Assembly: GCF_024529955.1 (NCBI RefSeq)
Contig: NZ_AP024854.1
Span: forward strand, 2,666,001 to 2,730,000
Direction of reading: 5' to 3'
Source of the DNA: Photobacterium toruni
GTDB lineage: Bacteria > Pseudomonadota > Gammaproteobacteria > Enterobacterales > Vibrionaceae
DNA length: 64,000 nucleotides
A model generated the notes under the pieces. It was not told the origin of the DNA and searched no databases. It saw nothing but the letters and a program-made list of their open reading frames with translations. How positions within the stretch are numbered: the stretch's first letter is position 1; each line of letters begins with the position of its first letter. The position numbers and the translations under genes were made by a program. Positions 35,194 through 44,492 of the stretch are shown here, piece after piece.

Positions 35194-35209
35194 TGCACAA
35201 TTCACGCCA
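35194..35209 (-). promoter_or_regulatory. Sigma-54 type promoter of pspG
   Basis: The minus strand reads TGGCGTGAATTGTGCA: a GG doublet and a GC doublet separated by exactly 10 bases, within the consensus TGGCAC-N5-TTGCA. Transcription would start near 35183, about 60 nt before the pspG ATG. This fits PspF-dependent control, as in E. coli. Confidence 0.72.
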
Positions 35210-35250
35210 ACTCTAAGCTAATTATTTTACTTTATTTTTCATGCAGATAG

Positions 35251-35284
35251 AAAAACGCCAACTCGATAATGAATTGGCGTTTAC
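35251..35284 (-). terminator. Terminator of dusA
   Basis: Stem AAACGCCAA (35253-35261) / TTGGCGTTT (35274-35282) with a 12-base loop. It lies between the dusA stop and the pspG promoter; the minus-strand RNA ends in U residues. Confidence 0.7.
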
Positions 35285-35354
35285 TATTTGTTAGTTAATT
35301 TCACCTACTACTAAGTGAAATCCACCACTTCAAGAATAATCATTAAAACTATTA

Positions 35355-36335
35355 TTACACATCCAGCTCAGCGGGAATTTTAGCTAATGCTTGCTGCACA
35401 ACCTCAATACCAGCCCCTGGTTTATGGGCATTTTCACTAATATGACGACGCCATTGACGTGCGCCAGGCATACTTTGGAATAAACCTAACATATGGCGTG
35501 TAATATGACCAAGATATGATCCATTTGCTAACTGACGTTCAATATAAGGATACATTGCCTCAACCACTTCACGACGTTTCATTACAGGACGCTCACTACC
35601 AAATAAACGCTGATCCACCTCAGCCATTAAATAAGGGCTTTGATAAGCTTCACGACCAACCATAACTCCATCCATATATTTAAGGTGCTGTTCCATTTCT
35701 TCAAAGGTTTTAATGCCGCCATTAATTGCCATTGTTAACTGTGGAAAGTCTTGCTTTAATTGGTAAACACGTGGGTAATCCAGTTCAGGAATTTCACGGT
35801 TTTCTTTTGGACTTAACCCTTTAAGCCAAGCTTTACGAGCGTGAATAGTAAAGTTATCACAACCGCCTTTTTCTGATACGGTTTGAATAAAATGGGTTAA
35901 AAACTCATATGAATCTTGATCATCAATACCAATACGTGTTTTAACTGTCACGGGAATATCAGCCACTTCACGCATTGCAGCAACACATTGTGCTACTAGC
36001 TCAGCTTCACCCATTAAACAAGCACCAAACATACCATTTTGAACACGATCAGACGGACAACCAACATTTAAGTTGATCTCATCATAACCACGATCAGCCG
36101 CTAATTTCGCACAACGCGCAAGATCAACCGAATTTGAACCACCAAGTTGTAATGCTAATGGATGCTCCTCTTCGTTATACGCAAGAAAATCACCTTTACC
36201 GTGAATAATTGCGCCTGTTGTTACCATTTCGGTATACAGCAATGCTTCTTTGCTCATTAGACGATGAAAATAACGGCAATGACGATCAGTCCAATCCAGC
36301 ATAGGTGCGACAGAGAAACGAGCAGATGGGTACAT
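35355..36335 (-). CDS. dusA: tRNA-dihydrouridine(20/20a) synthase DusA
   Basis: About 326-aa FMN-dependent enzyme that reduces U20/U20a in tRNA D-loops. Landmarks: [31 protein letters not shown], the catalytic Cys in [19 protein letters not shown], and [19 protein letters not shown]. The open frame begins at 36404, but the first 23 codons have no family match. AAGGA lies 9-10 bp before the ATG at 36335 (MYPSARFSV), which I take as the start. Confidence 0.93.
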   Translation of the reverse strand: MYPSARFSVAPMLDWTDRHCRYFHRLMSKEALLYTEMVTTGAIIHGKGDFLAYNEEEHPLALQLGGSNSVDLARCAKLAADRGYDEINLNVGCPSDRVQNGMFGACLMGEAELVAQCVAAMREVADIPVTVKTRIGIDDQDSYEFLTHFIQTVSEKGGCDNFTIHARKAWLKGLSPKENREIPELDYPRVYQLKQDFPQLTMAINGGIKTFEEMEQHLKYMDGVMVGREAYQSPYLMAEVDQRLFGSERPVMKRREVVEAMYPYIERQLANGSYLGHITRHMLGLFQSMPGARQWRRHISENAHKPGAGIEVVQQALAKIPAELDV

Positions 36336-36606
36336 TTTACAATATTCCTTACATATTAAGTGGCTATGGCAAATACCACTCATGGGTATTGCAATATACT
36401 TCATCCGATGTCGACGTTTATTAGCGATAAAGGACGAATGAGGGACAGTTTAGGAGGCATAAACGGTCCCTAAAATATCTTTTGAGGCGCGGATTCTACC
36501 CTAAAATGGCTATTGTCACCATGGTTAGACTTGGCTCCCCCTCAAGCCATGACGGGTTTAACAATACTTTAAAACACATAATTCAACATCAAGTAAGGTA
36601 TATAAA

Positions 36607-36642
36607 CAAAAAAGCCATATTCAAATAAATATGGCTTTTTAT
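36607..36642 (-). terminator. Terminator of the triple-RidA gene
   Basis: Perfect 13-bp stem AAAAAGCCATATT (36609-36621) / AATATGGCTTTTT (36628-36640). Symmetric A and T runs allow it to act in both directions. Confidence 0.85.
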
Positions 36643-36673
36643 CATCAAAATATCATTTGTATCGACGCTTTTA

Positions 36674-37936
36674 TTACACTTCAGGTGGAGTACCTTCGCC
36701 GTTAGATACAATCGCATCCATTTGCACTAAAGCACCCATCGCTATGGCTGCAACACCAATCGTTGTTCTCGCAGGAAGGTTATCATTAAAAAATGTTGTA
36801 TAAACATCATTAATGGCATCAAGGTCAGCTATATTTTTTAATTGAATATTGACCTTAACAATATCATCCATAACATGATTAACGCTTTCAACTATCGCTT
36901 TGATATTAGTTAAGCATTGTCTTGCTTGTTCATTCACACCACCGTCAACAAGATCACCAGTCATCGTATTTAATGGTAACTGTGCAGAAATATTATTGTA
37001 ATGCGAAAACGCAACGGTTTGAGTTGATAACGACGTTTGAGGTGCATTATGGGTATTGTTTGCTTTTATGACCAAACCATGACGATCTTCAACCGCTTGT
37101 GGTGGTGTTCCATCGCCATGAGAAACAGTTGCATCTATCTGTACTAATGCGCCCATTGGTAATCCTTCAACTGCAATCACTGATCGAGCTGGCATATAGC
37201 CACATGTTCGTGCAATTCCCGCATCAGGGAAGTAACAACGATAGACTTCATTAACAACATCAATATCGGCCAAATTTTTAAGATGAATATTAATTTTCAC
37301 GATATCATCAGCAGGAACATCAATCGCTTCGAGAATATTCTTTATATTTTTTAAACATTGCCCTGTTTGCTCTTTTATACCACCAGCAATCATATTCCCA
37401 GTTTTAGGATCAAGCGGTAATTGAGCTGAAATATGGTTGTAATGCGAGAACGCAACGGTTTGAGTCGATATAGCACAATTTGGGGCATTGGCAGTATTTC
37501 GAGCAATTTTGACAAGATCACAAGGTGCTTGTGTTCCAGATCCTTCACCATTTGAAATCACTGCATCCATTTGAATTAATGCATCAAACATGGGTAATGC
37601 TGCCACACTCATAACAGTACGAGTCGGTAAATAACGAGGAAAAAACGTCGCATAAACATCATCAACATACTCAAGATCAGTAATGTTTTTCAGATACACG
37701 TTGATTTTGATAACATCATGCATTGAGTGGTCAATACTTTCGACAATAGCCTTAATATTATTTAGGCATTGTGTCGCCTGTTCAGTGATCCCACCCTCAA
37801 CAATTTTTCCACTTTTAACATCAATCGGTAATTGGGCTGAAATATTATTGTAATGCGAGAACGCAACAGTTTGAGTAGCCGTTAAATCGTAAGGTGCTGT
37901 TGCTGTATTGCGTGATAATTTAATAATACCGCTCAT
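36674..37936 (-). CDS. Protein with three fused RidA/YjgF (Rid) domains
   Basis: 420-aa protein made of three RidA-type domains in tandem: about residues 4-130, 142-274 and 288-414. The same segment TQTVAFSHYN begins each copy at 21, 158 and 305. Each copy has an equivalent of substrate-binding Arg105 of E. coli RidA (PTRTV 106, PARSV 251, PARTT 390), but the residue matching Glu120 is Gln in all three (122, 266, 405). RidA normally is a 128-aa homotrimer that deaminates reactive enamines/imines; here one chain could supply a whole trimer. Domain 2 carries a roughly 8-residue insertion (GIARTCGYM). No signal peptide. The exact reaction is unknown. Confidence 0.85.
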   Translation of the reverse strand: MSGIIKLSRNTATAPYDLTATQTVAFSHYNNISAQLPIDVKSGKIVEGGITEQATQCLNNIKAIVESIDHSMHDVIKINVYLKNITDLEYVDDVYATFFPRYLPTRTVMSVAALPMFDALIQMDAVISNGEGSGTQAPCDLVKIARNTANAPNCAISTQTVAFSHYNHISAQLPLDPKTGNMIAGGIKEQTGQCLKNIKNILEAIDVPADDIVKINIHLKNLADIDVVNEVYRCYFPDAGIARTCGYMPARSVIAVEGLPMGALVQIDATVSHGDGTPPQAVEDRHGLVIKANNTHNAPQTSLSTQTVAFSHYNNISAQLPLNTMTGDLVDGGVNEQARQCLTNIKAIVESVNHVMDDIVKVNIQLKNIADLDAINDVYTTFFNDNLPARTTIGVAAIAMGALVQMDAIVSNGEGTPPEV

Positions 37937-38183
37937 CTTATCTCTCTTTATATATTAAATAAGGACGAGATAATATTGCAGATCATTAGCAAGTAAAAAA
38001 CCGCCACCATCACAACTTATTAAATCTTCTAAATAATTACATTTTATAAAAATAATCTAAATCTTTAATTCGTAGACTACCGAAATAAAATTTATATTTA
38101 TTTACTGATTCAAGATATTACATCGTGTCGTGACAAAACAGATCAATATCCAACACTTAAGATATAAAACCTCTTTTTAATAA
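37937..38183. other. Upstream region of the triple-RidA gene
   Basis: About 250 bp of AT-rich DNA holding the ribosome site (AAAGAGAGATAAG just before 37936) and presumably the promoter. No other structure was recognised. Confidence 0.4.
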
Positions 38184-38184
38184 C

Positions 38185-38216
38185 AAAAAAGGCCTTGAAG
38201 AGTATTCAAGGCCTTT
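38185..38216 (-). terminator. Strong terminator after the 27-aa ORF
   Basis: Perfect 12-bp stem AAAGGCCTTGAA (38188-38199) / TTCAAGGCCTTT (38205-38216) with a 5-base loop. The minus-strand RNA ends in U6. It lies about 50 bp after the small ORF and belongs to no other minus-strand gene. Confidence 0.85.
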
Positions 38217-38265
38217 CTCTAAATTCTTTTCGCTGTCGGTCTGTGATAGACCTTACCGCAAAATG

Positions 38266-38349
38266 TTACTTAGTCATATTACCGCTTTTGTACATTGTAG
38301 AGAATACTGGCGTGTAAAGAGCAACAATTTTAGTAATGATAACAGACAT
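38266..38349 (-). CDS. Putative 27-aa small protein
   Basis: Minus-strand ORF ATG...TAA encoding a 27-aa peptide (start MSVIITKIVALYTPVFS, end YKSGNMTK). It is hydrophobic over residues 2-19 and basic at the end, so it may be a membrane-associated or amphipathic peptide. AAGGT lies 8 bp before the ATG, a TATAAT -10 element lies about 90 bp upstream and a strong terminator follows. I do not recognise it. The alternative is that the transcript is a small RNA and the ORF is incidental. Confidence 0.5.
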   Translation of the reverse strand: MSVIITKIVALYTPVFSTMYKSGNMTK

Positions 38350-38437
38350 TTTTTTTACCTTAAAGATTAAGCATTTTATGTATAACCATTGCCTAATCAC
38401 GAATATTTAAGGCGTCGGTCACGTTTCGTTGGGCGTC

Positions 38438-38466
38438 ATTATAGGTATTTTACACCTCTTGAAAAA
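38438..38466 (-). promoter_or_regulatory. Putative promoter of the small ORF transcript
   Basis: The minus strand has a perfect -10 TATAAT (38438-38443) followed by the GC-rich GACGCCC; the -35 is poor (TTTTCA or similar). Just upstream of the -10 lies a near-palindrome AGGTGTAAAATACCT (38443-38457) that could be an operator. Confidence 0.5.
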
Positions 38467-38752
38467 TGAAAAAAAATACCACCTTGGCATTAGTTTTTGT
38501 AATGATTAAAATACGTCATTTATACCCTGTTATTATCAGTGGTTCTCATCCATTTTTATAACTATCTTATTAAAATAAAATGAATATCAATAGATGATGC
38601 CTCTATTTTGCGACATCTTTTTTTTTCTATCACACCATAACGTGATCATTTACACGGAATCTTTTTCCTTATGGTCGTTCATTGCTAAGTGTGAGTATGT
38701 TTTTAGACAGCTGTGATAAAATAAAATCTTAATGACGTTTTTTTGAGGTTCT
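38467..38752. other. Intergenic region between the small ORF promoter and zur
   Basis: AT-rich, about 290 bp, presumably carrying the zur promoter close to 38710-38740. I looked for a Zur-type dyad and found none that I would defend. Confidence 0.4.
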
Positions 38753-39205
38753 ATGACGGTTCAAACTCAACTGCTAGCAAAAGCACAACAGCTCTGTGAG
38801 CAACGAGGGGTTAGAATGACTCCGCAGCGATTAAAAGTACTGGCACTGATCATTAATCATCATAGTTCTATTAGTGCTTATGAGTTACTTGATTTACTCA
38901 AAGCATCAGAACCCCAAGCAAAACCACCAACGGTTTATCGCGCCTTAGATTTTCTGTTAGCACAAGGATTTGTTCATAAAGTTGAATCAACCAACAGCTA
39001 TATTGCATGTTGTGTGCTTGGCCATGCAGATCATTGTTCACAACTATTAATTTGTGATAAGTGTGGGTTTGTTGAAGAAATTCATGATGATGAACTCGCT
39101 AAGCTTTTACGCCAAAAATCAGAACAGTATGGGTTTATGATCAAGCACCACGTTGTTGAAAGCCATGGAATTTGTCATAAATGCCAACAAGCTAAAAACG
39201 ATTAA
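38753..39205 (+). CDS. zur: Zinc uptake regulator Zur (Fur family)
   Basis: 150-aa Fur-family repressor. The N-terminal winged helix (RMTPQRLKVLALIINHHSSISAYELLDLLK, PPTVYRALDFLLAQGFVHKVES) is followed by a dimerisation domain with two CxxC zinc sites (CDKCGFVEE and CHKCQQ) and HADHCSQLLIC. This pattern and the gene's proximity to dusA-pspG, as in E. coli, point to Zur rather than Fur. It would repress zinc uptake genes when zinc is plentiful. Confidence 0.9.
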   Translation: MTVQTQLLAKAQQLCEQRGVRMTPQRLKVLALIINHHSSISAYELLDLLKASEPQAKPPTVYRALDFLLAQGFVHKVESTNSYIACCVLGHADHCSQLLICDKCGFVEEIHDDELAKLLRQKSEQYGFMIKHHVVESHGICHKCQQAKND

Positions 39206-39214
39206 GGCACCATT

Positions 39215-39245
39215 GTGCTGTCACAATTTGTGATAGCACCTTCTG
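39215..39245 (+). terminator. Hairpin after zur, possible terminator
   Basis: 12-bp stem GTGCTGTCACAA (39215-39226) / TTGTGATAGCAC (39228-39239) with one mismatch. A pyrimidine-rich tract of about 40 bases follows on the plus strand rather than a plain T-run, so termination is likely but not certain. Confidence 0.55.
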
Positions 39246-39424
39246 ATCTTTCTCTTCTCCTTTCTCTTCTTTTATCTTCAAAGTGAATTAACGTTAGCTA
39301 AGACAGAAAAGCACAATAAAACACTACTCATTGTCATAAATTCGATCTAGACTAAACTTCGCATAAGCACCTAGTTACCTATTAATGGTAATTACTACAA
39401 TTAGTCTATAAGGGAAAGACGTAC

Positions 39425-39631
39425 ATGAGTAAACTGACTGGAACCGTAAAGTGGTTCAACGATGATAAGGGCTTTGGTTTTATTTCTGCTGCCGATGGTA
39501 AAGATGTGTTTGTACACTTCAGTGCTATTCAAGCACAAGGACGTAAAACATTACGTGAAGGTCAAAGTGTTGAGTTTATCGTCACTGATGGTCAGAAAGG
39601 CCCACAAGCTAGCGACGTGATCACGCTATAA
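39425..39631 (+). CDS. CspA-family cold-shock protein
   Basis: 68-aa single cold-shock domain with both RNA-binding motifs: [13 protein letters not shown] (RNP1) and DVFVHFSAI (RNP2). Such proteins bind single-stranded RNA or DNA and melt secondary structure. The sequence does not say whether it is cold-inducible. It has a good ribosome site (AAGGGAAAG) and a strong terminator after it. Confidence 0.93.
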   Translation: MSKLTGTVKWFNDDKGFGFISAADGKDVFVHFSAIQAQGRKTLREGQSVEFIVTDGQKGPQASDVITL

Positions 39632-39650
39632 TTGAGCTAACGTCAAAAAT

Positions 39651-39690
39651 AAAAAAACGCCGCAATCATGATGATTGCGGCGTTTTATTT
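39651..39690. terminator. Bidirectional terminator, cold-shock gene / pgi
   Basis: Perfect 15-bp stem AAAACGCCGCAATCA (39654-39668) / TGATTGCGGCGTTTT (39672-39686), with an A-run before and a T-rich run after, between converging genes. Confidence 0.92.
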
Positions 39691-39722
39691 TATCGGTCAA
39701 TCACATTAACCGATAATAAATA

Positions 39723-41375
39723 TTATGCGCGCCATTGTTTGAACGCGTTAATCAAACCATTAGTTGAGCTATCGTGACTTACAACACCTTCGTTGCTATT
39801 TAGCTCTGGTAAAATTTGGTTAGCCAGTTGCTTACCAAGTTCTACACCCCACTGGTCAAAACTGAAGATGTTCCAAATAACGCCTTGAGTAAAGATTTTA
39901 TGCTCATACAATGCAATTAATGCACCTAATGTGTATGGCGTAATTTCTTTAAGCAGAATCGAGTTAGTTGGGCGATTACCTTCAAACACTTTAAATTCAG
40001 CTAGCTCATCGATTTCTGCTTGTGACTTACCTGCAGCAACAAACTCAGCTTCTACTGTCTCGCGGCTCTTACCAAATGCTAATGCTTCAGTTTGGGCAAA
40101 GAAGTTAGCCATTAGCTTAGGATGGTGATCACCTAATGGATTGTGGCTAATAGCAGGTGCAATAAAGTCACATGGAATTAACTTAGTACCTTGGTGAATA
40201 AGCTGATAGAACGCGTGTTGACCATTTGTTCCTGGCTCACCCCAAATGATAGGACCTGTTTGGTAATCAACTGGCTTACCGCCGCGATCAACATACTTAC
40301 CATTAGATTCCATGTTACCTTGCTGGAAGTAAGCAGGGAAACGGTGCATATATTGATCATAAGGTAGAATCGCTTCAGTTTCCGCGCCATGGAAATTGTT
40401 ATACCAAATACCAATTAACGCTAGAATTACAGGTAATTTTTGCTCTAGTGGTGCAGTTGCAAAATGGTTATCCATTGCATGACCACCTTCCAATAACTTA
40501 ACAAAGTTATCAAAGCCTACTGCCAAACAAATAGAAAGACCAATCGCAGACCATAATGAATAACGACCACCAACCCAATCCCAGAACTCAAACATGTTAT
40601 CAGTATCGATACCAAATTCAGCCACAGATTCTGCATTAGTAGAAAGCGCAGCAAAGTGCTTAGCCACGTGTGCTTTATCTTCAGCCATAGCTAAGAACCA
40701 ATCACGCGCAGACAGTGCGTTAGTCATAGTTTCTTGCGTCGTAAAGGTTTTAGATGCAATTAAGAATAACGTTGTTTCAGGATTAAGATCTTTTAGCGTT
40801 TCAACAATATGCGTTGCATCAACATTAGAAACAAAGTGCATGTTTAGGCGAGTTTTGTACGCCGCCAATGCTTCTGACACCATGTAAGGGCCAAGGTCTG
40901 AACCACCAATACCGATATTTACCACATCCGTGATTTCTTTACCGGTATAACCTTTCCACTCACCACTAACAATACGGTTAGTGAAGCTTTCCATCTTCGC
41001 TAATACTGCATTCACTGCTGGCATAACATCTTCGCCATCAACAATGATTGGTGTATTGCTACGGTTACGTAACGCAACATGTAGTACAGCACGATCTTCA
41101 GTACGGTTGATTTTCACACCGTTAAACATATCCGAAATAGCAGCATCAAGCTCAGTTTCCTTTGCTAATGCAAACAATTTAGTCAAAGTTTCTTCTGTGA
41201 TTAGGTTCTTAGAGTAATCTAATAAAATATCAGAACCAAACTGAGCAGAAAATTTGGCAAAACGCTCGCTATCATTGGCAAATAAATCACTTAATTCAAA
41301 ATCTTGAGCTTGTTCAAAATGCGCAGTCAGTGCTTGCCACGCTTTAGTTTGCGTTGGATTGATGTTCTTTAACAT
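39723..41375 (-). CDS. pgi: Glucose-6-phosphate isomerase
   Basis: 550-aa glycolytic enzyme interconverting glucose-6-phosphate and fructose-6-phosphate. Landmarks: [48 protein letters not shown], the catalytic Glu in QGNMESNGK, and [13 protein letters not shown]. It is probably monocistronic: a bidirectional terminator follows it and alr lies about 380 bp upstream behind its own terminator. Confidence 0.97.
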   Translation of the reverse strand: MLKNINPTQTKAWQALTAHFEQAQDFELSDLFANDSERFAKFSAQFGSDILLDYSKNLITEETLTKLFALAKETELDAAISDMFNGVKINRTEDRAVLHVALRNRSNTPIIVDGEDVMPAVNAVLAKMESFTNRIVSGEWKGYTGKEITDVVNIGIGGSDLGPYMVSEALAAYKTRLNMHFVSNVDATHIVETLKDLNPETTLFLIASKTFTTQETMTNALSARDWFLAMAEDKAHVAKHFAALSTNAESVAEFGIDTDNMFEFWDWVGGRYSLWSAIGLSICLAVGFDNFVKLLEGGHAMDNHFATAPLEQKLPVILALIGIWYNNFHGAETEAILPYDQYMHRFPAYFQQGNMESNGKYVDRGGKPVDYQTGPIIWGEPGTNGQHAFYQLIHQGTKLIPCDFIAPAISHNPLGDHHPKLMANFFAQTEALAFGKSRETVEAEFVAAGKSQAEIDELAEFKVFEGNRPTNSILLKEITPYTLGALIALYEHKIFTQGVIWNIFSFDQWGVELGKQLANQILPELNSNEGVVSHDSSTNGLINAFKQWRA

Positions 41376-41727
41376 AATAATGTTCCTGATTTTGTTATGT
41401 TCATCCCTCGACGCATACCGCCATCGAAAGATCCTCGATCTATGCTATATAACCTATGTGTGTTGGATATCTAATAATAAGGCTATCTGTTACCAGCAAT
41501 TATGACGCTAACAGCGTATTATCGTCATTGCGTCAGGTCACGAAAGTATGATGCATCATACCTATATTTATAAACAAGATAATAATGGTAATCACTAATT
41601 AAACGAAAAGGTTTTACCAATAACTACATCGCGACGGAATAGCAAAAACTTCATTGAAGATGAGATAATATATAGATAACGAATCATTATTACTATTCAA
41701 AATAAATAGTGAATTTTAATCAAAAAA
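41376..41727. other. Intergenic region upstream of pgi
   Basis: About 350 bp, presumably with the pgi promoter. I see no gene, repeat or clear RNA element. A TATGATGCATCATA palindrome lies near 41548-41561. Confidence 0.4.
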
Positions 41728-41752
41728 AAGCCGCAGGTTAAACCCACGGCCA
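41722..41752 (-). terminator. Terminator of alr
   Basis: Stem GCCGCAGGTT (41730-41739) / AACCCACGGC (41741-41750), closed by two G-U pairs in the RNA, followed on the minus strand by U8. Confidence 0.8.
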
Positions 41753-41758
41753 ATCTTT

Positions 41759-42838
41759 TTATGAATAGGTCATCGCAACCCGAGGAGTCAACTTAGTCAT
41801 TAATTCATAAGCGATCACTCCGGTATATTGTGCCACCACTTCAGCGGGTAAACCTTTCCCCCACAAAATAGCTTCATCACCGACTTTATCTGTCGCATTC
41901 GGTCCTAAATCGACCGTTAGCATATCCATCGAAACTCGACCAGCAGTGGGTACAATACGACCATTTACCATCACTGGTGTACCGTTTGGTGCACAACGTG
42001 GATAACCATCACCATAGCCAATAGCGATAACACCGACTTTAGTGTCACGCTCACAAGTCCAAATGCCACCATAACCAACTTGCTCGCCTTTTTTGACATC
42101 ACGAACCGCAATTAAGCTTGAGGTTAATGTCATAACGGGCAGTAGGTTATAGTTTGATGCCATGCGCTCTAATTCATTAAATGGCGACACACCATACATA
42201 ATAATACCAGGGCGGATCCATTCAAAATGGCTATCTGGCCACGCTAGAACACCAGCAGATGCCGCAAGTGAGCGCTCACCTTGATAAGGCTTAGTTAATG
42301 CAGAAAAACACTCAATTTGCTTAACGGTAATATCACTGCCTAAGTCATCAGCATTACCAAAATGACTAATAAAGCGTAGAGGCTTAGCAACATTCTCGCA
42401 ATCATGTAACCGTTGCATAAATTCAGGTACTTGCTCTGGACGTAATCCAAGACGATGCATACCCGTATCTATTTTTACCCATACTCTTACTTGCGCATCT
42501 AACACCGCTTGTTCAAGTGCTTCAAGTTGCTCAATTGAATGCACAACAGTATGAATATTATTAGTCACTAATACTGGCAGATCTGTTGGCGCATAAAACC
42601 CTTCTAATAATAAGATTGGTTTTACCACGCCACCAGCGCGTAACATTAAGGCTTCTTCTATTCGTGCTACGCCATAAGCATCGACATCGGTGAGGCTTTT
42701 CGCCACATCTAACAACCCGTGTCCGTATGCATTGGCTTTAACAACCGCCAGAATTTTACTGTTTGGTGCCTGCAGGCGGATTTGGCCTAGATTATGCGCC
42801 AAAGCTTGGGTATCAATATGTGCAGTTGCAGCTTTCAT
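41759..42838 (-). CDS. alr: Alanine racemase
   Basis: 359-aa PLP enzyme producing D-alanine for peptidoglycan. The PLP-binding Lys lies in AVVKANAYGHG and the second catalytic base Tyr in GEQVGYGGIWTCERD. VKIDTGMHRLG and VIAIGYGDGYPR are conserved. It follows dnaB by 25 bp, the same order as in E. coli, and ends at its own terminator. Confidence 0.96.
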   Translation of the reverse strand: MKAATAHIDTQALAHNLGQIRLQAPNSKILAVVKANAYGHGLLDVAKSLTDVDAYGVARIEEALMLRAGGVVKPILLLEGFYAPTDLPVLVTNNIHTVVHSIEQLEALEQAVLDAQVRVWVKIDTGMHRLGLRPEQVPEFMQRLHDCENVAKPLRFISHFGNADDLGSDITVKQIECFSALTKPYQGERSLAASAGVLAWPDSHFEWIRPGIIMYGVSPFNELERMASNYNLLPVMTLTSSLIAVRDVKKGEQVGYGGIWTCERDTKVGVIAIGYGDGYPRCAPNGTPVMVNGRIVPTAGRVSMDMLTVDLGPNATDKVGDEAILWGKGLPAEVVAQYTGVIAYELMTKLTPRVAMTYS

Positions 42839-42863
42839 CCAATATCCTAAATAATTTTAAGGC

Positions 42864-44261
42864 TTACTCTTCATCAAAGGCAGGGCCTGCATAGTTATCA
42901 AAGCGAGAGAACTGGCCTTGGAACGTTAAACGTACAGTACCAATTGGACCATTACGCTGTTTACCTAAGATGATTTCAGCGATCCCTTTAAGGGCACTGT
43001 CTTCGTGATAAACTTCATCACGGTATATAAACATGATTAAGTCAGCATCCTGCTCGATGGCGCCAGATTCACGCAGATCCGAGTTAACAGGACGTTTATC
43101 AGCACGTTGTTCCAGTGAGCGGTTAAGCTGAGAAAGGGCAACAACGGGCACATTTAATTCTTTCGCTAATGCTTTCAGCGAGCGTGAGATTTCAGCAATC
43201 TCTAAAGTACGATTTTCTTGTAGTCCCGGCACTCGCATCAACTGAAGGTAGTCAATCATGATCATACTAAGACCACCGTGATCACGTGCAATACGACGCG
43301 CCCGTGAACGCACCTCTGTTGGTGTTAAGCCTGAACTATCATCAATGAACATATTCTTCTTTTGCATCAGAATACCCATTGTTGATGATATTCGCGCCCA
43401 ATCTTCATCATCCAATTGTCCGGTACGAATTTTGGTTTGATCTACACGTGATAATGATGCCAGCATACGCATCATGATCTGTTCAGCAGGCATCTCTAAC
43501 GAGAAGATTAGCACCGGCTTTTCTTGATCCATGGCGGCGTTTTCACATAAGTTCATCGCAAAGGTAGTTTTACCCATCGATGGACGCGCAGCAACAATAA
43601 TTAAATCAGACCCCTGCAAACCCGCTGTCTTTTTATTTAAATCAGTAAAGCCTGTTGAGACACCGGTTACACCGTCTTGGGGTGATTGATAAAGCAACTC
43701 GATACGTTCAAGCGTGCGCTCTAAAATAGTATCGACGTTTTGCGGGCCTTCTTTATCATTAGTGCGCTGTTCGGCAATTGCAAAAACTTTACTTTCTGCC
43801 ATATCCAGCAAATCTTCACTGGTGCGCCCTTGAGGATCGTAACCTGCGTCAGCAATTTCATTCGCCACCCCAATCATGTCACGAATCAAAGCTCGCTCAC
43901 GGACAATATCAGCATACGCTAAAATATTCGCTGCCGACGGAGTGTTTTTCGCTAATTCGGCAAGGTAAGCAAAACCACCTACACCATCAAGTTTATCAGA
44001 CCGCTCAAGATGCTCAGACAGCGTGATCAAATCAAGTGGCTGTCCACCTTCTAATAAGGCTGCGGTTGCCTCAAAAATAATCCGATGAGGACGGCTGTAA
44101 AAGTCTTTTGCGACCACTTTCTCAGCAACAGTATCCCAACGCTCATTATCCAACATTAAACCGCCAAGTACTGATTGCTCAGCCTCAAGCGAATGCGGTG
44201 GCATCTTAATGGCGTCCATTTGATTATCTTTTAATTGTTTCGATTTACGATTATCTGTCAT
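42864..44261 (-). CDS. dnaB: Replicative DNA helicase DnaB
   Basis: 465-aa hexameric 5'-3' helicase of the replication fork. The N-terminal domain begins PPHSLEAEQSVLGGLMLDNERWD. The RecA-like domain has Walker A ARPSMGKTTFA, the Walker B region MIMIDYLQLM and the arginine finger region KRPVNSDLRESGAIEQDAD. No intein is present. It forms an operon with alr. Confidence 0.97.
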   Translation of the reverse strand: MTDNRKSKQLKDNQMDAIKMPPHSLEAEQSVLGGLMLDNERWDTVAEKVVAKDFYSRPHRIIFEATAALLEGGQPLDLITLSEHLERSDKLDGVGGFAYLAELAKNTPSAANILAYADIVRERALIRDMIGVANEIADAGYDPQGRTSEDLLDMAESKVFAIAEQRTNDKEGPQNVDTILERTLERIELLYQSPQDGVTGVSTGFTDLNKKTAGLQGSDLIIVAARPSMGKTTFAMNLCENAAMDQEKPVLIFSLEMPAEQIMMRMLASLSRVDQTKIRTGQLDDEDWARISSTMGILMQKKNMFIDDSSGLTPTEVRSRARRIARDHGGLSMIMIDYLQLMRVPGLQENRTLEIAEISRSLKALAKELNVPVVALSQLNRSLEQRADKRPVNSDLRESGAIEQDADLIMFIYRDEVYHEDSALKGIAEIILGKQRNGPIGTVRLTFQGQFSRFDNYAGPAFDEE

Positions 44262-44492
44262 AGCAATTGTGCATTTACCAAAACCAAGAACGAAGCTCGA
44301 CAGTATAACCTATCCCCTGTCTCTGAGTAGCTATAAACCATGATGATTGCTCACTTGTATCCATAACAATTATCCTCCTTTTTAGTTTTACGAAAAGTAT
44401 GCTGACAATTCCTAACCAAAAGCTGACAAATTTACGCTAGAATGCGGCGATCAATGTTTCGACCGTTACCTTACCCTGCCAGCGGAGGTCTT

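Noticed and set aside
41548..41561. Palindrome TATGATGCATCATA upstream of pgi
   Set aside because: A short self-complementary sequence in AT-rich DNA is expected by chance, and no regulator consensus matches it convincingly.
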